64,000 nt of DNA from Myxococcus dinghuensis (GCF_024198235.1 NZ_JAKCFB010000007.1:248001-312000); one strand, 5' to 3'. Positions 34,034 through 51,583 are shown, numbered from the stretch's first letter. Numbers and translations: made by a program. Notes: generated by a model not told the origin, from the sequence alone.

Positions 34034-35167
34034 TCAGCGGCGCGCGGGCTGCTCGGCCACCGGGGTGACCTGGAGCCGGGTCGCGTAGCTGTCGCCGTTG
34101 GCGATCAGGTTGTACGCCGCCTGGACGGGCGTGCCCTGGCGCAGGCTGCGCGCGGCGACGCGCTGGTTGCCGTGGAGCACCTGCGTGGTCTGGCTCACGC
34201 GGAGGTTGTAGAGGTCGCCCGTCTCCGCGTCACGCACCACGACGCGGCCGTTGTGGGAGGAGGCGACCTGCCCGCGCATCACCACCGAGGCCACCACCGT
34301 CCGGTCGGGGTTCGCGCCCGAGGTGTTCGCGGTGGCGCCGGAGCCCCCCGTGCCCTGCGCGTTGGCGCCCTTGTCGCCGTGGAGCGTGTTCACCTGACGT
34401 TGAAGACGCTGGACGTCGGAGCGGAGCTGGGCCACCTCGGCGGTGAGCGCCTTGGGGTCCTGGGCCTTGCCGGAGGCGAGCGCGTTCGCGTTGCGAGTCT
34501 GGGCGCGCTCATCCGTGGCGCGGGCCGCGTCGCGGGGATTGGCGGTGGTGCCGGAGCTCGCCTGGGTCGAGCTGCCCATGTTCGGGCTCGAGCCGTTGTT
34601 CGGCTCCGAGGAACCCGAGCCGCTGGAGCCGGAGCCGCTGCTGCCGGAGCCGCTGCTGCCGCTCGTGTCGGGTGAGGTCGTGCTGCCGGAGCCCGCGCCG
34701 CCGGTGCCGTTGATGTCGGAGCCGCCGCTGCTCCCCGAGCCGGGCTGGGTCGAGCCGCCCGTGCCGCCGGAGCCCGCGCCGCCGGTGCCGTTGATGTCGG
34801 AGCCACCGGTGCCGGCGTCACCCATGCTCGGGTTGTTCATGTCCGGGTTGCTGGAGCCGGCGCCACCGGTGCCCGTCGTGTCGGCGCCGCCGGTGGTGCC
34901 GGTGCTACCGGTGCCGCTGCCCGTCTGGTCCTGGGTGCCGGTGGTGCCCTCTGGAGGGACGGAGTAGGTGCCGCCGGTGGAGTCAGGGTTCGTCGACTGG
35001 GAGGACCCCGCGCCTCCTGTGCCGGACTGGGTGTCGGTGGAGCTTCCGGTTCCTCCCGTCCCCTGGGTGGAGCTTCCGCCCGTGCTGCCTCCCGCGGATT
35101 GGGCGTGAGCCATGGGGGAGAGCAGGAAGCTGAACGTCAGGGCCGCTGAGGCAAGAGCGAGTCGCAT
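34034..35167 (-). CDS. secreted Gly/Ser/Thr-repeat protein with C-terminal beta domain
   Basis: 377-residue exported protein. A signal peptide (SAALTFSFLLSPMAHAQ) is cleaved near residue 23. Residues about 25-215 are low-complexity Gly/Ser/Thr with recurring GTGGAGS and GGSDINGTGGAGSG blocks. A short coiled coil follows (TAEVAQLRSDVQRLQRQVNT, about 265-285), then a C-terminal beta domain (VVASVVMRGQVASSHNGRVV to SYATRLQVTP). The architecture suggests a flexible stalk carrying a small envelope domain. AAAGGAACC precedes the ATG at 35167. Not a known family. Confidence 0.65.
   Translation of the reverse strand: MRLALASAALTFSFLLSPMAHAQSAGGSTGGSSTQGTGGTGSSTDTQSGTGGAGSSQSTNPDSTGGTYSVPPEGTTGTQDQTGSGTGSTGTTGGADTTGTGGAGSSNPDMNNPSMGDAGTGGSDINGTGGAGSGGTGGSTQPGSGSSGGSDINGTGGAGSGSTTSPDTSGSSGSGSSGSGSSGSGSSEPNNGSSPNMGSSTQASSGTTANPRDAARATDERAQTRNANALASGKAQDPKALTAEVAQLRSDVQRLQRQVNTLHGDKGANAQGTGGSGATANTSGANPDRTVVASVVMRGQVASSHNGRVVVRDAETGDLYNLRVSQTTQVLHGNQRVAARSLRQGTPVQAAYNLIANGDSYATRLQVTPVAEQPARR
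34590..35080 (-). repeat. Gly/Ser-rich coding repeat
   Basis: Imperfect tandem units within the secreted protein. The block encoding GGSDINGTGGAGSG occurs twice (around 34693-34734 and 34777-34818), and several GSSGS units lie at about 34610-34665. Likely to vary in copy number by slippage. Confidence 0.6.
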
Positions 35168-35277
35168 GGTCGGTTCCTTTCCCTTCGCACCGGAAGAAAA
35201 GGTGGGCCCCCGTATCGCGACGACAAGCGAGGGCTGGGGCGTCGCCGGGCGGCAGCATGGCCGCATGGTCGAATCAC

Positions 35278-36065
35278 TCACCGGGCCACGGGGGCCTCGC
35301 CGGGTTCCTCGCTGGTGGGCTTTGCTCCCGGGCAGGGAGGCCAGTCCGAGAACGTCGGCGCGAACACGAGGGGCGAACGCAGGGCGGCCTCGAGTTCGCG
35401 CTGCGAGAGCACGCACGCGCGCTCGAGTTCGCGCAGCCGCCAGTCCCGTCGTCCGCGGATGTATTCGAGGTTGTCGCCACACGTGGGGTTCCTGCGCCGG
35501 TGCGGCAGGTCGTGGAGCGCCGCGAGCAGGGCCACGTCCGCGACGGAGAGGTCCGCCCATTCCTGGCCGAGGAGCGCGCGAGAGACGTCATGTACGCCCT
35601 CGATGCGCGGACCCACGGACAGCTGGGCGAGCGCATCGGTCGCGAGCTGCTCAGCGCTCCAGTGTCGGGAGAACCAGATGCCCAACGCCACGTGAGCGGA
35701 CCGTCGCAAGGGATTGCCTTCGAGGTCTCTCGACTTGAAGCCCCAGTAGCTCTCGGCGCGGCCTATGAGGCGCGAGCCACCGAGCGTCTCGAAGTGGGGA
35801 GCGCCGAGCAGGGGCTTCACGAAGTACCCGGCGAGGGTCCAGGGCCAGAGGGGTTGGACCTCCTCTCTCCAGGCCGCAGCTCCATCGCCAGCCACCAGTC
35901 GCGTCGGCGTTGCTCGTCCGGCGTCATCTCCCACGCAGGGAGCGTGGGCAGCTCCGGCACCTGGGCGAGGGCGTGGCGATACAGCCACTCGATGGCCGCC
36001 AGCGGCAGCACGAGGATGAGGCCCAGCAGACACAGCAACGGGCGCAACCCGCGGATACGTCGCAT
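35278..36065 (-). pseudogene. GT51-like transglycosylase-domain protein, frameshifted
   Basis: Two frames join into one coherent protein. Frame A from the ATG at 36065 encodes a TM helix (LLCLLGLILVLPLAAIEWLY) and continues to DWWLAMELRPGE. The protein resumes one frame back at EVQPLWPWTLAGYF and runs to the stop at 35278. The switch lies near 35858-35870, inside the GA-rich tract GGAGAGAGGAGG, as expected for loss of one base. The second part contains ALGIWFSRHWSAEQLATDAL and DLSVADVALLAALHDLP followed by an RRDWRLREL helix, resembling the later motifs of peptidoglycan GT51 transglycosylases, though the catalytic Glu motif is not evident. Either a true pseudogene or a sequencing error. Confidence 0.65.
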
Positions 36066-36244
36066 GGGGTGGGCGTGATGCAGCCTCTGGACCAGCCCAT
36101 GCACGGGCACCCGCGACGATTCTGTGCTGTCCTGGCTGTGTCTCGGGGTGGGTGGCTCCCAGGGTGGCGTGGCGCTATGCCTGGGCGACGGGGTGGACGA
36201 CGGCGACGTCGCGAGGTGCTGGCTTGAGTGGACGCGAGAGCCCG

Positions 36245-37114
36245 GTGACCACGGTGAGGCGGAACGCGCGCACGCCCGCGCGGGACACGCGCGCGCGCAG
36301 CCTGCGCCCGTGGCCCCTCACCCTGGCCATCGCCGTGTCGCTGGGCCTGCTGCTCTACGTCGTCACCGCGAGCCTGCCCTACCTCATCTCCTCGCCCACC
36401 ACCGACCCGAACTTCGGCGCCCTCAATCACTGCCTCGGTCAGGTGCTCCCCCTGTCGCGACTGGGCTGGGCCGTCTCACCGGATGCCTCGCGCGCCGCCG
36501 CCTATGGCTCCCACCGCGTCGCCGTGTGCGACGCCCACGGCATCTCCCTCCAGCGCGACGTGGCCGGCACCCTCGCCCTCGCCTTCGACGGCGCCAACCG
36601 GCTCTGGGTCGCCACGGGCGCGGGCCTGCTGCGAGAGGACGGCGCCACCTTCGCGCCCGTGGGCGACTTCGCCCCCGTGGCCCTCGCCGGACATGCGCAG
36701 GGCGTGCTGGCCCTGGACGTCTCCGGCCAACTGGTCTCCGTCGCCGCGGACGGCGCGCTGCTCGGCCAGACCCAGGTCCCCCCGGGCGGGGGCCGGCTGT
36801 CCGTGGGCGCCGACAACACCCTGGCCGCCGTGCTCTCCGAGGGCACCCTGCGCGTGTACGACGCACGGACCCTGATGCCCTACGACGTCCAGCCTCCTTG
36901 CCCGGTGGAGACGGTGTGGTGGCTCGACACACCCGAGCGCTTGCTGATCGGCTGCGCACCTGCCGGGGGGCCTTCTTTCGTGCTCGATGTCCGCACCGGG
37001 GCACGGGAGGCGGTGCCGGAGGGGCGCCCGCTGACGCCGGCCCGGAGACTGGGCAGCCGGCCACTCTACGTCCAGGGCTGCGACGGTTTTCCCTGCACGG
37101 CTCCGCCGCCCTGA
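36245..37114 (+). CDS. membrane-anchored beta-propeller-like protein
   Basis: 289-residue protein. An Arg-rich N-terminus and one TM helix (LTLAIAVSLGLLLYVVTASL, about residues 25-44) anchor a periplasmic domain. That domain is made of repeated short blade-like units: GWAVSPDASRAAAYGSHRVA, ALAFDGANRLWVATGAGLL, GHAQGVLALDVSGQLVSVA, and RLSVGADNTLAAVLSEGTLR. The pattern is that of a small WD40/YVTN-like propeller. GTG at 36245 is chosen; a TTG at 36224 in frame is an alternative. Function unknown. It lies divergent from the frameshifted GT51-like gene. Confidence 0.6.
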   Translation: MTTVRRNARTPARDTRARSLRPWPLTLAIAVSLGLLLYVVTASLPYLISSPTTDPNFGALNHCLGQVLPLSRLGWAVSPDASRAAAYGSHRVAVCDAHGISLQRDVAGTLALAFDGANRLWVATGAGLLREDGATFAPVGDFAPVALAGHAQGVLALDVSGQLVSVAADGALLGQTQVPPGGGRLSVGADNTLAAVLSEGTLRVYDARTLMPYDVQPPCPVETVWWLDTPERLLIGCAPAGGPSFVLDVRTGAREAVPEGRPLTPARRLGSRPLYVQGCDGFPCTAPPP

Positions 37115-37316
37115 GATGTTGGACAGAGGCTCCCCGTCCCGCGTCCTTCACGCCGGGTCTCGGGACGAGCGAGCAATTGGTTCAGTTCCGGACGGAGCCC
37201 CCTGGTGTTCCCGGCTTTGAATCGACAAGCCCGCGAACTCACAGGACATTCGGGCCCGCCCGGCCGCCGCGCGACACATGTGCGCGGCGCTCATCCCGAT
37301 CAGAAGGGTTCTCCTC

Positions 37317-44756
<7,440 letters not shown>

Positions 44757-44871
44757 AAGGTCTGAATGATGGCTAGCGCACGGCTCGTTCCCGGCGGACT
44801 TGGGTCCGGCCGGGAGCGCGCCTAGCCTGTCCCGCCAGTGAACGGTCGGGGCATACCTTGCTCCTATTTCA

Positions 44872-46860
44872 ATGACGCCTAGCGAACACATCTCCGCCGA
44901 ACGCCCGCAGGACGGCCTCATGCGTCCCCGGGCGAGCATCCTGATGGTGGACGACCACCCGTCCAACCTGCTGGCGCTGGAGGCCATCCTCGAGCCGTTG
45001 GGCCAGGAGCTGGTCAAGGCCACGAGCGGCGAGGAGGCGCTCAAGTTCCTGCTTCAGCGGGACTTCGCCGTCATCCTGATGGACGTGCAGATGCCGGGCC
45101 TGGACGGGTTCCAGACCGCCAGCATCATCAAGCAGCGGGAGCGGACCCGGACCATCCCCATCATCTTCCTCACCGCCCTCAGCCGGGACGCCGCCCACAT
45201 CTTCAAGGGCTACGCCCACGGGGCGGTGGACTACCTGCTCAAGCCCTTCGACCCGGAAATCCTCCGGTCGAAGGTCAGCGTCTTCGTGGACCTGTTCCTC
45301 AAGGAACAGCAAATCCAGCGGCAGGCGGCGCTCCTGCGCCAGCGCGAGCGCGAGGCGGTGGAGCGCCAGGGCGAGCTGCGCTACCGCCGCCTGACGGAGT
45401 CGCTGCCGGAGGTGATGTGGGCGGCCAGCGCGGACGGCGCCTTCACCTACGCCAACCGGGCCGGGCGGGACTACACGGGCATCCGCGAGGACCAGCCGCT
45501 GTCGCTCAACGCGTTCCTGGAGTTCGTCCACCCGGTGGACCGCGAGGAGATGCGCGCGGCGTGGGAGCTGGCCATCCGCTCCGGGCAGCGCGTGGAGCGC
45601 GAGTTCCGGCTGCGCCGGTTCGACGGCGTGTACCGCTGGCACCTGGCGCGCGCCGTGCCCGAGCGCGACGAGGGCGGCCGGGTCGCGGGGTGGATCGCCG
45701 TGGCCACCGACATCGACGACAAGCGCCGGGCGGAGGAGGCCCTGGGGCGCTTCAAGATGACGCTGGACGCGACGCTGGACTGCGTCCTGATGTTCTCCCC
45801 GGACTCGCTCACGCTCACCTACGCCAACGCGGGCGCGGCCAAGCAGCTGGCCGGCGCCGTGGACGAGCTGGTGGGCCTGTCCGTGCTGGAGGTGGAGAGC
45901 GCCTTCGACGAGGCGGGCTTCCGCAAGCTCCTGGCGCCGCTCGTCAGCGGCACGCTGCCCAGCCAGACGTACTCCACCACGCACCGGCGCCGCGACGGCA
46001 GCGAGGTGCCGGTGGAGGTGGTGCTCCAGTACGTGGCGGCGGACGAGGGGCTGGGGCGCTTCATCTCCGTGGCCCGCGACATCACCGAGCGCCAGCGCGC
46101 GGAGACGGCGCTGCGGCTGGCCAGCGAGGCCAAGGACGCGTTCCTCGCGGCGGCGAGCCACGAGCTGCGCACCCCGCTGGCCGCGGCCAAGGGCCACGCG
46201 CACCTGGCGCTGCTCAAGCTGGGCGGAGAGACGGAGGCCGGGCCGGGCAAGTCGCTGAAGATCATCAACCGTCAAATCGACCGCATGGCCAAGCTGGTGG
46301 AGGACCTGCTCGACATCAGCCGGCTCCAGGCGGGGCGGCTGTCGCTGGAGCTGGAGCGCTTCGACCTGAGCCAGCTGGTGCAGGAGACGCGCGACCGCAT
46401 GGCGGTGCTGTCACAGGGCCACGAAATCCAGGTGGAGACGCCCGAGCACCTCGTGGGCACGTGGGACCGGGGGCGCCTGGACCAGGTGCTCACCAACCTG
46501 CTGTCCAACGCCATCCGCTATTCGCCGGAGGGCGGCGCGGTGCTGGTGCGGCTGGGCGGCGAGGGCAAGGACGGCGACGGCGTCCACCTGTCCGTGAAGG
46601 ACAGCGGCGTGGGCATCCCCAAGGAGAAGCAGGCGCTCATCTTCGAGCGCTTCGGCCGCGCCCACGGCAGCAAGTACGGCGGCCTGGGGCTGGGGCTCAC
46701 CATCAGCCAGGGCATCGTCGAGCAGCACGGCGGCCGCATCTGGGTGGAGTCCCCCGGCGTGCCTGGGCAGGGCTCCACCTTCCACGTCTGGCTGCCGCGC
46801 GAGACGGAGGGCGGCGTGGCGGCCTCGCACCACGCGTCCAGCTCGCGCACGGCGAGCTGA
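44872..46860 (+). CDS. REC-PAS-PAS sensor histidine kinase
   Basis: 662-residue soluble kinase. An N-terminal receiver (about 22-140, phospho-acceptor Asp71 in [12 protein letters not shown]) is followed by a linking helix and a PAS at about 165-288 (ending [13 protein letters not shown]). A second PAS lies at about 290-412 (ending [13 protein letters not shown]). The HisKA His430 is in [11 protein letters not shown], and the HATPase has [16 protein letters not shown] and GGLGLGLTI. The receiver-first order is typical of kinases acting as phosphorelay intermediates, so it could accept phosphate from the poly-HAMP kinase gene that ends 115 bp upstream; that link is inferred from adjacency. Start ATG at 44872. 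Confidence 0.92.
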   Translation: MTPSEHISAERPQDGLMRPRASILMVDDHPSNLLALEAILEPLGQELVKATSGEEALKFLLQRDFAVILMDVQMPGLDGFQTASIIKQRERTRTIPIIFLTALSRDAAHIFKGYAHGAVDYLLKPFDPEILRSKVSVFVDLFLKEQQIQRQAALLRQREREAVERQGELRYRRLTESLPEVMWAASADGAFTYANRAGRDYTGIREDQPLSLNAFLEFVHPVDREEMRAAWELAIRSGQRVEREFRLRRFDGVYRWHLARAVPERDEGGRVAGWIAVATDIDDKRRAEEALGRFKMTLDATLDCVLMFSPDSLTLTYANAGAAKQLAGAVDELVGLSVLEVESAFDEAGFRKLLAPLVSGTLPSQTYSTTHRRRDGSEVPVEVVLQYVAADEGLGRFISVARDITERQRAETALRLASEAKDAFLAAASHELRTPLAAAKGHAHLALLKLGGETEAGPGKSLKIINRQIDRMAKLVEDLLDISRLQAGRLSLELERFDLSQLVQETRDRMAVLSQGHEIQVETPEHLVGTWDRGRLDQVLTNLLSNAIRYSPEGGAVLVRLGGEGKDGDGVHLSVKDSGVGIPKEKQALIFERFGRAHGSKYGGLGLGLTISQGIVEQHGGRIWVESPGVPGQGSTFHVWLPRETEGGVAASHHASSSRTAS

Positions 46861-46882
46861 GCCGCGCGCCCGGGCCTTCCGG

Positions 46883-49177
46883 TCAGAGGTTGAAGCCCAC
46901 GTTGCCCACGGAGATGCTGGGGCCGAAGATGAAGGACCAGCGGCTGGTGGGCACGACGGAGCCGTCCGACCGGCGGGTGACGTCGTCGCGGAACTCCCGC
47001 GCCACCCACGCCTGCGCGCCCACCGCGGCGCCCGGGCCGATGGGCACGCGCAAGCTCAGGCCCAGCACCACGGCCAGCGTGGGCGGGAACTCGATGTCGC
47101 CGGACTGGGGGATGAGGCCCATGCCCATCAGCCCCATCTCGATGCCGAGCAGCCGCTCCTGGCCCTCGTTGTTGAGCAGCGCCAGGCGCGACACCACGCC
47201 GAAGTTGAGGATGAGCTGCCCGCTGGGCTCCGTGGCGCGGTAGAGGCCGGCGGGGATGGTGGCCGTGGTGTAGAGGCGGAAGCGCCCGCCGGCGACGATG
47301 GCCGTCCACTGCGCGGAGGGCAGGCCGGAGCGGTTCTCCGTGCTCAGCGCGTAGCGCGACTCGTCCGCCACCAGCGACACCTGCACGAGGATGCGGTCGT
47401 ACTGCCCCAGCTGTCCCGGCACGGGGATGGTGCGTGACTCGCCCTGGGGGCGCAGCAGCATGCGCTGCTCCACGTGGCTCTCCGAGCGCGTGCCGCCGTC
47501 GGGCTTGGTGACGTCGATGCGCAGGACGATTTCCTGGTTGCCCTGCTCGGGCTTGAGCCGCTGACGGTGGATGATGACGCGGCACGAGTCGCGCATCGCG
47601 TAGGCGATGCGGTGCGGCCGGCTGGGCTCCAGCACCTGGTCGCTGCCGTCCTTGTCCGCGCAGACGAACTCCACCACGCTCTCCACTTGAATGGGCACGC
47701 TGGCCTCGCGCACCGAGCGCTGGATGCGCTCGCTGACCACGACCAGGTCCGTCGTCGCCAGCTCCCCGGGCAGCGTGGGCAGCTGGTAGCCGAAGCGCAG
47801 CGAGACGAAGCCGCCGGCGGTGGGCTCGCCCTGGATGAAGGTGGCGCCGTCCTTCGACGTGACGCTGTAGGCGCCGGGGATGGGGCGGGGCACGAAGCGG
47901 CCCAGCTCTCCGCTGGAGGCGACGTGCAGCTCCGCGGGGCGGTTGATGGGGATGAAGTCGATGGGGCCCTGGTCCGCCAGCTCCAGCGACGCGCGCGGCA
48001 CGGGCACGGGCTGCGTCTTCGTCGTCTCCGACGCGACGACGGAGCCCTCCACGCGGGAGGTCTGCGCGGTGATGGTGATCTGCTGCTCGGAGGTGCCGCC
48101 GGTGCGCAGCAGGGCGTAGATGCCGTCCTGCGCCTTCACCACGCGCTCCACGCGCGCGCGCTGGTCGTTCACGGACCACAGGAGCTTGCGCGGGTCGTGC
48201 TGGCAGGACGGGTCCAGCCGGATGACGAACGCGGCGTTCTCCGCGTCGCGCAGCACGGTGCCCTCCACCGCGGTGAGTGGGCAGGCCAGCACGGGCAGCG
48301 TCTGGGTGAGGACCTGCTCCATCACCTCGCCGCGGGCGAAGAAGATGCGCGGCGCCAGCCGCAGCCGCAGCGTCACGCTGACGTCCACGCCCGGCACGTT
48401 GCGCAGGGAGATGCTGCCCTCGTTGATTTCACAGCGCACGGACCCGCCGCACTCCACGGACGCCAGCGCCTCCGAATGGTTGATGACCACCGTGCCCGGC
48501 CCCCGCGACACGTCCACGCCCTCCGACTGGATGAGCGGCTGGGTGAGCACCACGCGGCCGGGGCGCAGGCGGAACGTCTCCGGCGACACCAGGTTGCCCG
48601 CGGCGTCGTAGGTGGTGACGTCCGGGCCGCTGCGGCCGTACGGCGGCGTCCACGCCAGCGAGGCGCTGGTGGGCAGGTTGCGCGCCACGGGCACGGTGCA
48701 GGTGGACGGGCCCCGCTCGGCGCTGGGCGCCAGGCAGGCCTCCTGGCCCACCCGGGGCGGCTCGTCGGACTCGCGCGGCGGCGGCGCGCTCCACGCCACG
48801 CCCACGTGGTCCAGCCCCTGGCCCTTCAACTCCACGCGCCCCTCGTCCGGATAGAACGACGTGCCGGTCGCGTCGATGCGCGGGAAGGCGCCGGTGGCGA
48901 TGACGGTGACGCGCTCCTCGGTGGTCTCGCACTGGGCGGCGGTGGGCGCCACCTTCAGCTCCTGGATGCGCGCGTCCTCCTGCTCCACGCGCGTGGGCGG
49001 GCGCACCGACCGGCGGTCCTCGGACAGCGTCCAGCCCTGCCTCGGCGCGCCACACACCACTCCCTTGGAGATGACCGGGACGATTCCGCCGCCCTCGGGC
49101 ACCTGGATGACGGGCGCCGCGACGGCGAGGCTGGCCACGAGGAGCCAGACGAAGGGAAGCGCGCGGACGGATTCCAT
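46883..49177 (-). CDS. large secreted protein with C-terminal barrel-like domain
   Basis: 764-residue exported protein. A signal peptide (PFVWLLVASLAVAAP) is cleaved near residue 21. Residues about 25-560 are beta-rich with scattered Cys and no recognised family, in the style of Ig-like modules (GRVELKGQGLDHVGVAW, GTVVINHSEALASVECGG). The last about 180 residues contain membrane-strand-like segments (GRFRLYTTATIPAGLYR, TLAVVLGLSLRVPIGPGAAV, SFIFGPSISVGNVGFNL), suggesting an outer-membrane barrel end. Start ATG at 49177, a few nt after a G-rich site. It is convergent with the REC-PAS-kinase gene. Function unknown; a surface structural or adhesion role is a guess. Confidence 0.65.
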   Translation of the reverse strand: MESVRALPFVWLLVASLAVAAPVIQVPEGGGIVPVISKGVVCGAPRQGWTLSEDRRSVRPPTRVEQEDARIQELKVAPTAAQCETTEERVTVIATGAFPRIDATGTSFYPDEGRVELKGQGLDHVGVAWSAPPPRESDEPPRVGQEACLAPSAERGPSTCTVPVARNLPTSASLAWTPPYGRSGPDVTTYDAAGNLVSPETFRLRPGRVVLTQPLIQSEGVDVSRGPGTVVINHSEALASVECGGSVRCEINEGSISLRNVPGVDVSVTLRLRLAPRIFFARGEVMEQVLTQTLPVLACPLTAVEGTVLRDAENAAFVIRLDPSCQHDPRKLLWSVNDQRARVERVVKAQDGIYALLRTGGTSEQQITITAQTSRVEGSVVASETTKTQPVPVPRASLELADQGPIDFIPINRPAELHVASSGELGRFVPRPIPGAYSVTSKDGATFIQGEPTAGGFVSLRFGYQLPTLPGELATTDLVVVSERIQRSVREASVPIQVESVVEFVCADKDGSDQVLEPSRPHRIAYAMRDSCRVIIHRQRLKPEQGNQEIVLRIDVTKPDGGTRSESHVEQRMLLRPQGESRTIPVPGQLGQYDRILVQVSLVADESRYALSTENRSGLPSAQWTAIVAGGRFRLYTTATIPAGLYRATEPSGQLILNFGVVSRLALLNNEGQERLLGIEMGLMGMGLIPQSGDIEFPPTLAVVLGLSLRVPIGPGAAVGAQAWVAREFRDDVTRRSDGSVVPTSRWSFIFGPSISVGNVGFNL

Positions 49178-49330
49178 CCCCCCGTTAAACAGCGGGGGCG
49201 GGCACCACCGTCAAGCACCACGTGCGACCGGGGCCCGCCTGATACAGAAGGTGCTTGTGGGTGAGGACGGAGTGTCCTCGACTGGAATCCCCGAGGGAGC
49301 CGGGGCTCCCTCGCCCGAGGCACGCGCGGC

Positions 49331-50323
49331 TCAGCGACGCTTGCGTGTCAGCAGGACGACGGCGCCGAGGATGGCGGCCATCGCGCCCCAGGCCTGGGGG
49401 CTCATCGTCTCACCCGCCAGGAGCGAGCCCAGGCCCACCGCCACCACCGGGTTGACGTACGCGTAGCTGGTGGCCAGCGCGGGGCTGGCGTGGCGCAGCA
49501 GGTAGCCGTACGCGCTGTAGCCGATGAGCGACCCGAAGGTGATGAGGTAGAGCAGCGACAGGATGCCGCGCGTGCTCGGCACCTGCGCGATGTGCTCGCC
49601 CCGGACGAGCCCGAAGACCAGCATCAGCGCCCCGCCGCAAATCATCTGCGCCGCGGAGGCCATCATCCCCCGCGGCAGGTCCATGCGCCGGCTGAGGATG
49701 GAGCCGAACGCCCAGCTCATGGGCGCGGCCATCAACGCCAGCGTGGGCACCAGGTCGGCCCCCAGGCTCCCGCCCAGGTTGAGCAGGACGATTCCCCCGA
49801 AGCCCAGCGCCAGCCCCCAGCGCTCCAGCGTCCCCGGCCACTGCCCGAAGAGCCCGCCGAACAGCGCCGACCAGATGGGCAGGCTGCCCACCACCAGCGC
49901 CGCCATCCCGGACGGCACCCACTGCTGCGCGAACACCACGCCCCCACTGCCGATGGTGAGCAGCAGCAGCCCCACCACCGCGCTGGAGCGCCACTGTCGC
50001 TGGGTGGGCACCGGTGCGCCCCGCATCCTCAGCACGGTGAACAGCAGCGTCCCGGCCAACATGAAACGGAACCCCGCGCTCAGGAAGGGGGGCAGCCCGC
50101 TCTGGAGCATCCAGCGGCCCGCCAGGTAGGTGGAGCCCCAAATGAGATAGAGCGTCAACAGACACAGGATGAGGAGCCCGCGCTGGGGGCCCGCCTCCGG
50201 CGTCGGGGTGGGCAGGGCGCCGGGGGAGACCGGGAGCGCGGTGGGTGTTGGCGAGGAGGCGGTCGAGGCGGACACGGTGCGCTGGCTTGTAGCGGTGGAT
50301 TTCCCCGCGAGCCATGTGCGCAT
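49331..50323 (-). CDS. EamA/DMT-family exporter (YedA-like)
   Basis: 330-residue inner-membrane transporter of the drug/metabolite superfamily. A Ser/Thr/Pro-rich cytosolic N-tail (about 45 residues) precedes ten TM helices in two EamA halves. The first half begins LYLIWGSTYLAGRWML with FRFMLAGTLL, the second LMAAPMSWAFGSILSRRMDL. The late helix SYAYVNPVVAVGLGSLLAGE is a family hallmark. YedA/RhtA relatives export amino acids or small metabolites; the substrate is unknown. ATG at 50323 has GTGGGG 7 nt upstream; ATG 50329 is too close to it. It is divergent from hrcA. Confidence 0.88.
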   Translation of the reverse strand: MRTWLAGKSTATSQRTVSASTASSPTPTALPVSPGALPTPTPEAGPQRGLLILCLLTLYLIWGSTYLAGRWMLQSGLPPFLSAGFRFMLAGTLLFTVLRMRGAPVPTQRQWRSSAVVGLLLLTIGSGGVVFAQQWVPSGMAALVVGSLPIWSALFGGLFGQWPGTLERWGLALGFGGIVLLNLGGSLGADLVPTLALMAAPMSWAFGSILSRRMDLPRGMMASAAQMICGGALMLVFGLVRGEHIAQVPSTRGILSLLYLITFGSLIGYSAYGYLLRHASPALATSYAYVNPVVAVGLGSLLAGETMSPQAWGAMAAILGAVVLLTRKRR

Positions 50324-50551
50324 TGCCATACCCCACAGTCCTCCATTCTCCGGGGCGGTACAGTGCGAGTGGATGTCACCCGCGTGCGCAGCGGCGCCCG
50401 CTCGGCTTCCTGGCCGTGTCGCGTGGGCTTCGGGCGGGCCCTGCGTCGGCCGTTGGCGCGGCATGGATTGAACGTCCGGACGCGCTTCCTTAAACTCACC
50501 GAGGAGCCCTGGGGCGGCGAGGGCCGTGGGCTCCGGAGCGTGAACGCCGGG

Positions 50552-51583
50552 ATGTCCGAAGAGCTGGGTGAGCGCGAGAAGGAGGTCCTGCGAGCCGTCG
50601 TGCAGGAGTACATCTCCACGGGCGGGCCCGTGGGCAGCCAGCAGCTCGCCCGGCGACCGGGCTTCGAGGTCTCCTCGGCGACCATGCGCAACGTGCTGGC
50701 CGACCTGGAGGAGCTGGGGTTCCTCGACAAGCCACACACCTCGGCGGGTCGGGTCCCCACGGACGCGGGCTACCGGTTCTACGTGGACACGCTGGTCAAG
50801 CTGAAGGACCCGTCCCCCAGGGACCGCGAGCTCATCCACGCGGGGCTGATACACGACACGACCCTGGAGGAGGTGCTGGGGGAGGCCAGCCGCATCCTCC
50901 ATTCGCTGACGCGCCACGCGGGCGTGGTCGTCACGCCCCGCCCGGACTCGGCCGTGTTCCGCCGCATCGAGTTCGTGCGCCTGCGCGAGGACCGCGTGCT
51001 GGCCATCCTGGTGGGCCAGAGCGGGCAGGTGCACAACAAGGCCATCACCGTCGACTTCCCCATCACCTCGGACGAGCTGCTCAAGGCGAGCAACTACCTG
51101 TCGGAGCTGCTGCACGAGGTGCCGCTGGAGGAGGCGCGCGAGCGCATCCGCGTGGAGATGGACCAGGAGCAGGCGCTGTACAACGCGCTGACGTCCAAGG
51201 CGCTCAAGCTGGGCGCGGCGGCCACGGACCTGCCCACGACGGACCGCGTGCTCATCCAGGGCACGGGCTCCTTCCTGGAGCAGCCGGAGTTCGCGGACGT
51301 GGAGCGCATGCGCGCCCTGTTCAAGGCGCTGGACGAGAAGAGCAAGCTCTTGACGCTGCTGGACCGCGTGCAGCGCGCCAACGAGATGCAGATCTTCATC
51401 GGCGCGGAGAGCGACTTCTCCGCCGCGGGCGACGTGTCCGTCATCGCCAGCCCCTACGGCAACCAGGAGCAGGTGCTGGGCACGGTGGGCGTCATCGGCC
51501 CCACCCGCATGGACTACCGCCGCGTGATTCCGCTGGTGAATTTCACCGCGCAGGTGCTCTCGCGCGTGCTGGACAAGGTGTAG
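50552..51583 (+). CDS. hrcA: heat-inducible transcription repressor HrcA
   Basis: 343-residue repressor of class I heat-shock genes (groE, dnaK operons), which binds CIRCE elements and is folded into active form by GroEL. The N-terminal winged helix shows LGEREKEVLRAVVQEYISTG, GPVGSQQLARRPG and SSATMRNVLADLEELGFLDK with HTSAGRVPTDAGYRFYVD, all classic HrcA. A GAF-like middle domain and the C-terminal IGAESDF with VSVIASPYG and GVIGPTRMDYRRVIPLV complete it. ATG at 50552. It is not next to grpE or dnaK here, and no CIRCE dyad was found by eye within about 230 bp upstream. Confidence 0.96.
   Translation: MSEELGEREKEVLRAVVQEYISTGGPVGSQQLARRPGFEVSSATMRNVLADLEELGFLDKPHTSAGRVPTDAGYRFYVDTLVKLKDPSPRDRELIHAGLIHDTTLEEVLGEASRILHSLTRHAGVVVTPRPDSAVFRRIEFVRLREDRVLAILVGQSGQVHNKAITVDFPITSDELLKASNYLSELLHEVPLEEARERIRVEMDQEQALYNALTSKALKLGAAATDLPTTDRVLIQGTGSFLEQPEFADVERMRALFKALDEKSKLLTLLDRVQRANEMQIFIGAESDFSAAGDVSVIASPYGNQEQVLGTVGVIGPTRMDYRRVIPLVNFTAQVLSRVLDKV

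Noticed and set aside
34590-35080. Considered as a mobile-element or VNTR locus independent of a gene.
   Set aside because: The repeats stay in frame within a secreted protein with a good signal peptide and ribosome site.
37278-37316. The upstream extension of the poly-HAMP kinase reads [11 protein letters not shown], like the start of a receiver domain.
   Set aside because: Only one strand-like segment is present and nothing of the rest of a receiver follows. The GTG at 37317 with AGAAGG upstream is the better start.
37115-37316. A sigma-54 promoter was sought before the poly-HAMP kinase (TGGTGTTCCCGGCTTTG near 37202).
   Set aside because: The GG and GC elements are 8 bp apart rather than 10, and the flanking consensus is poor.
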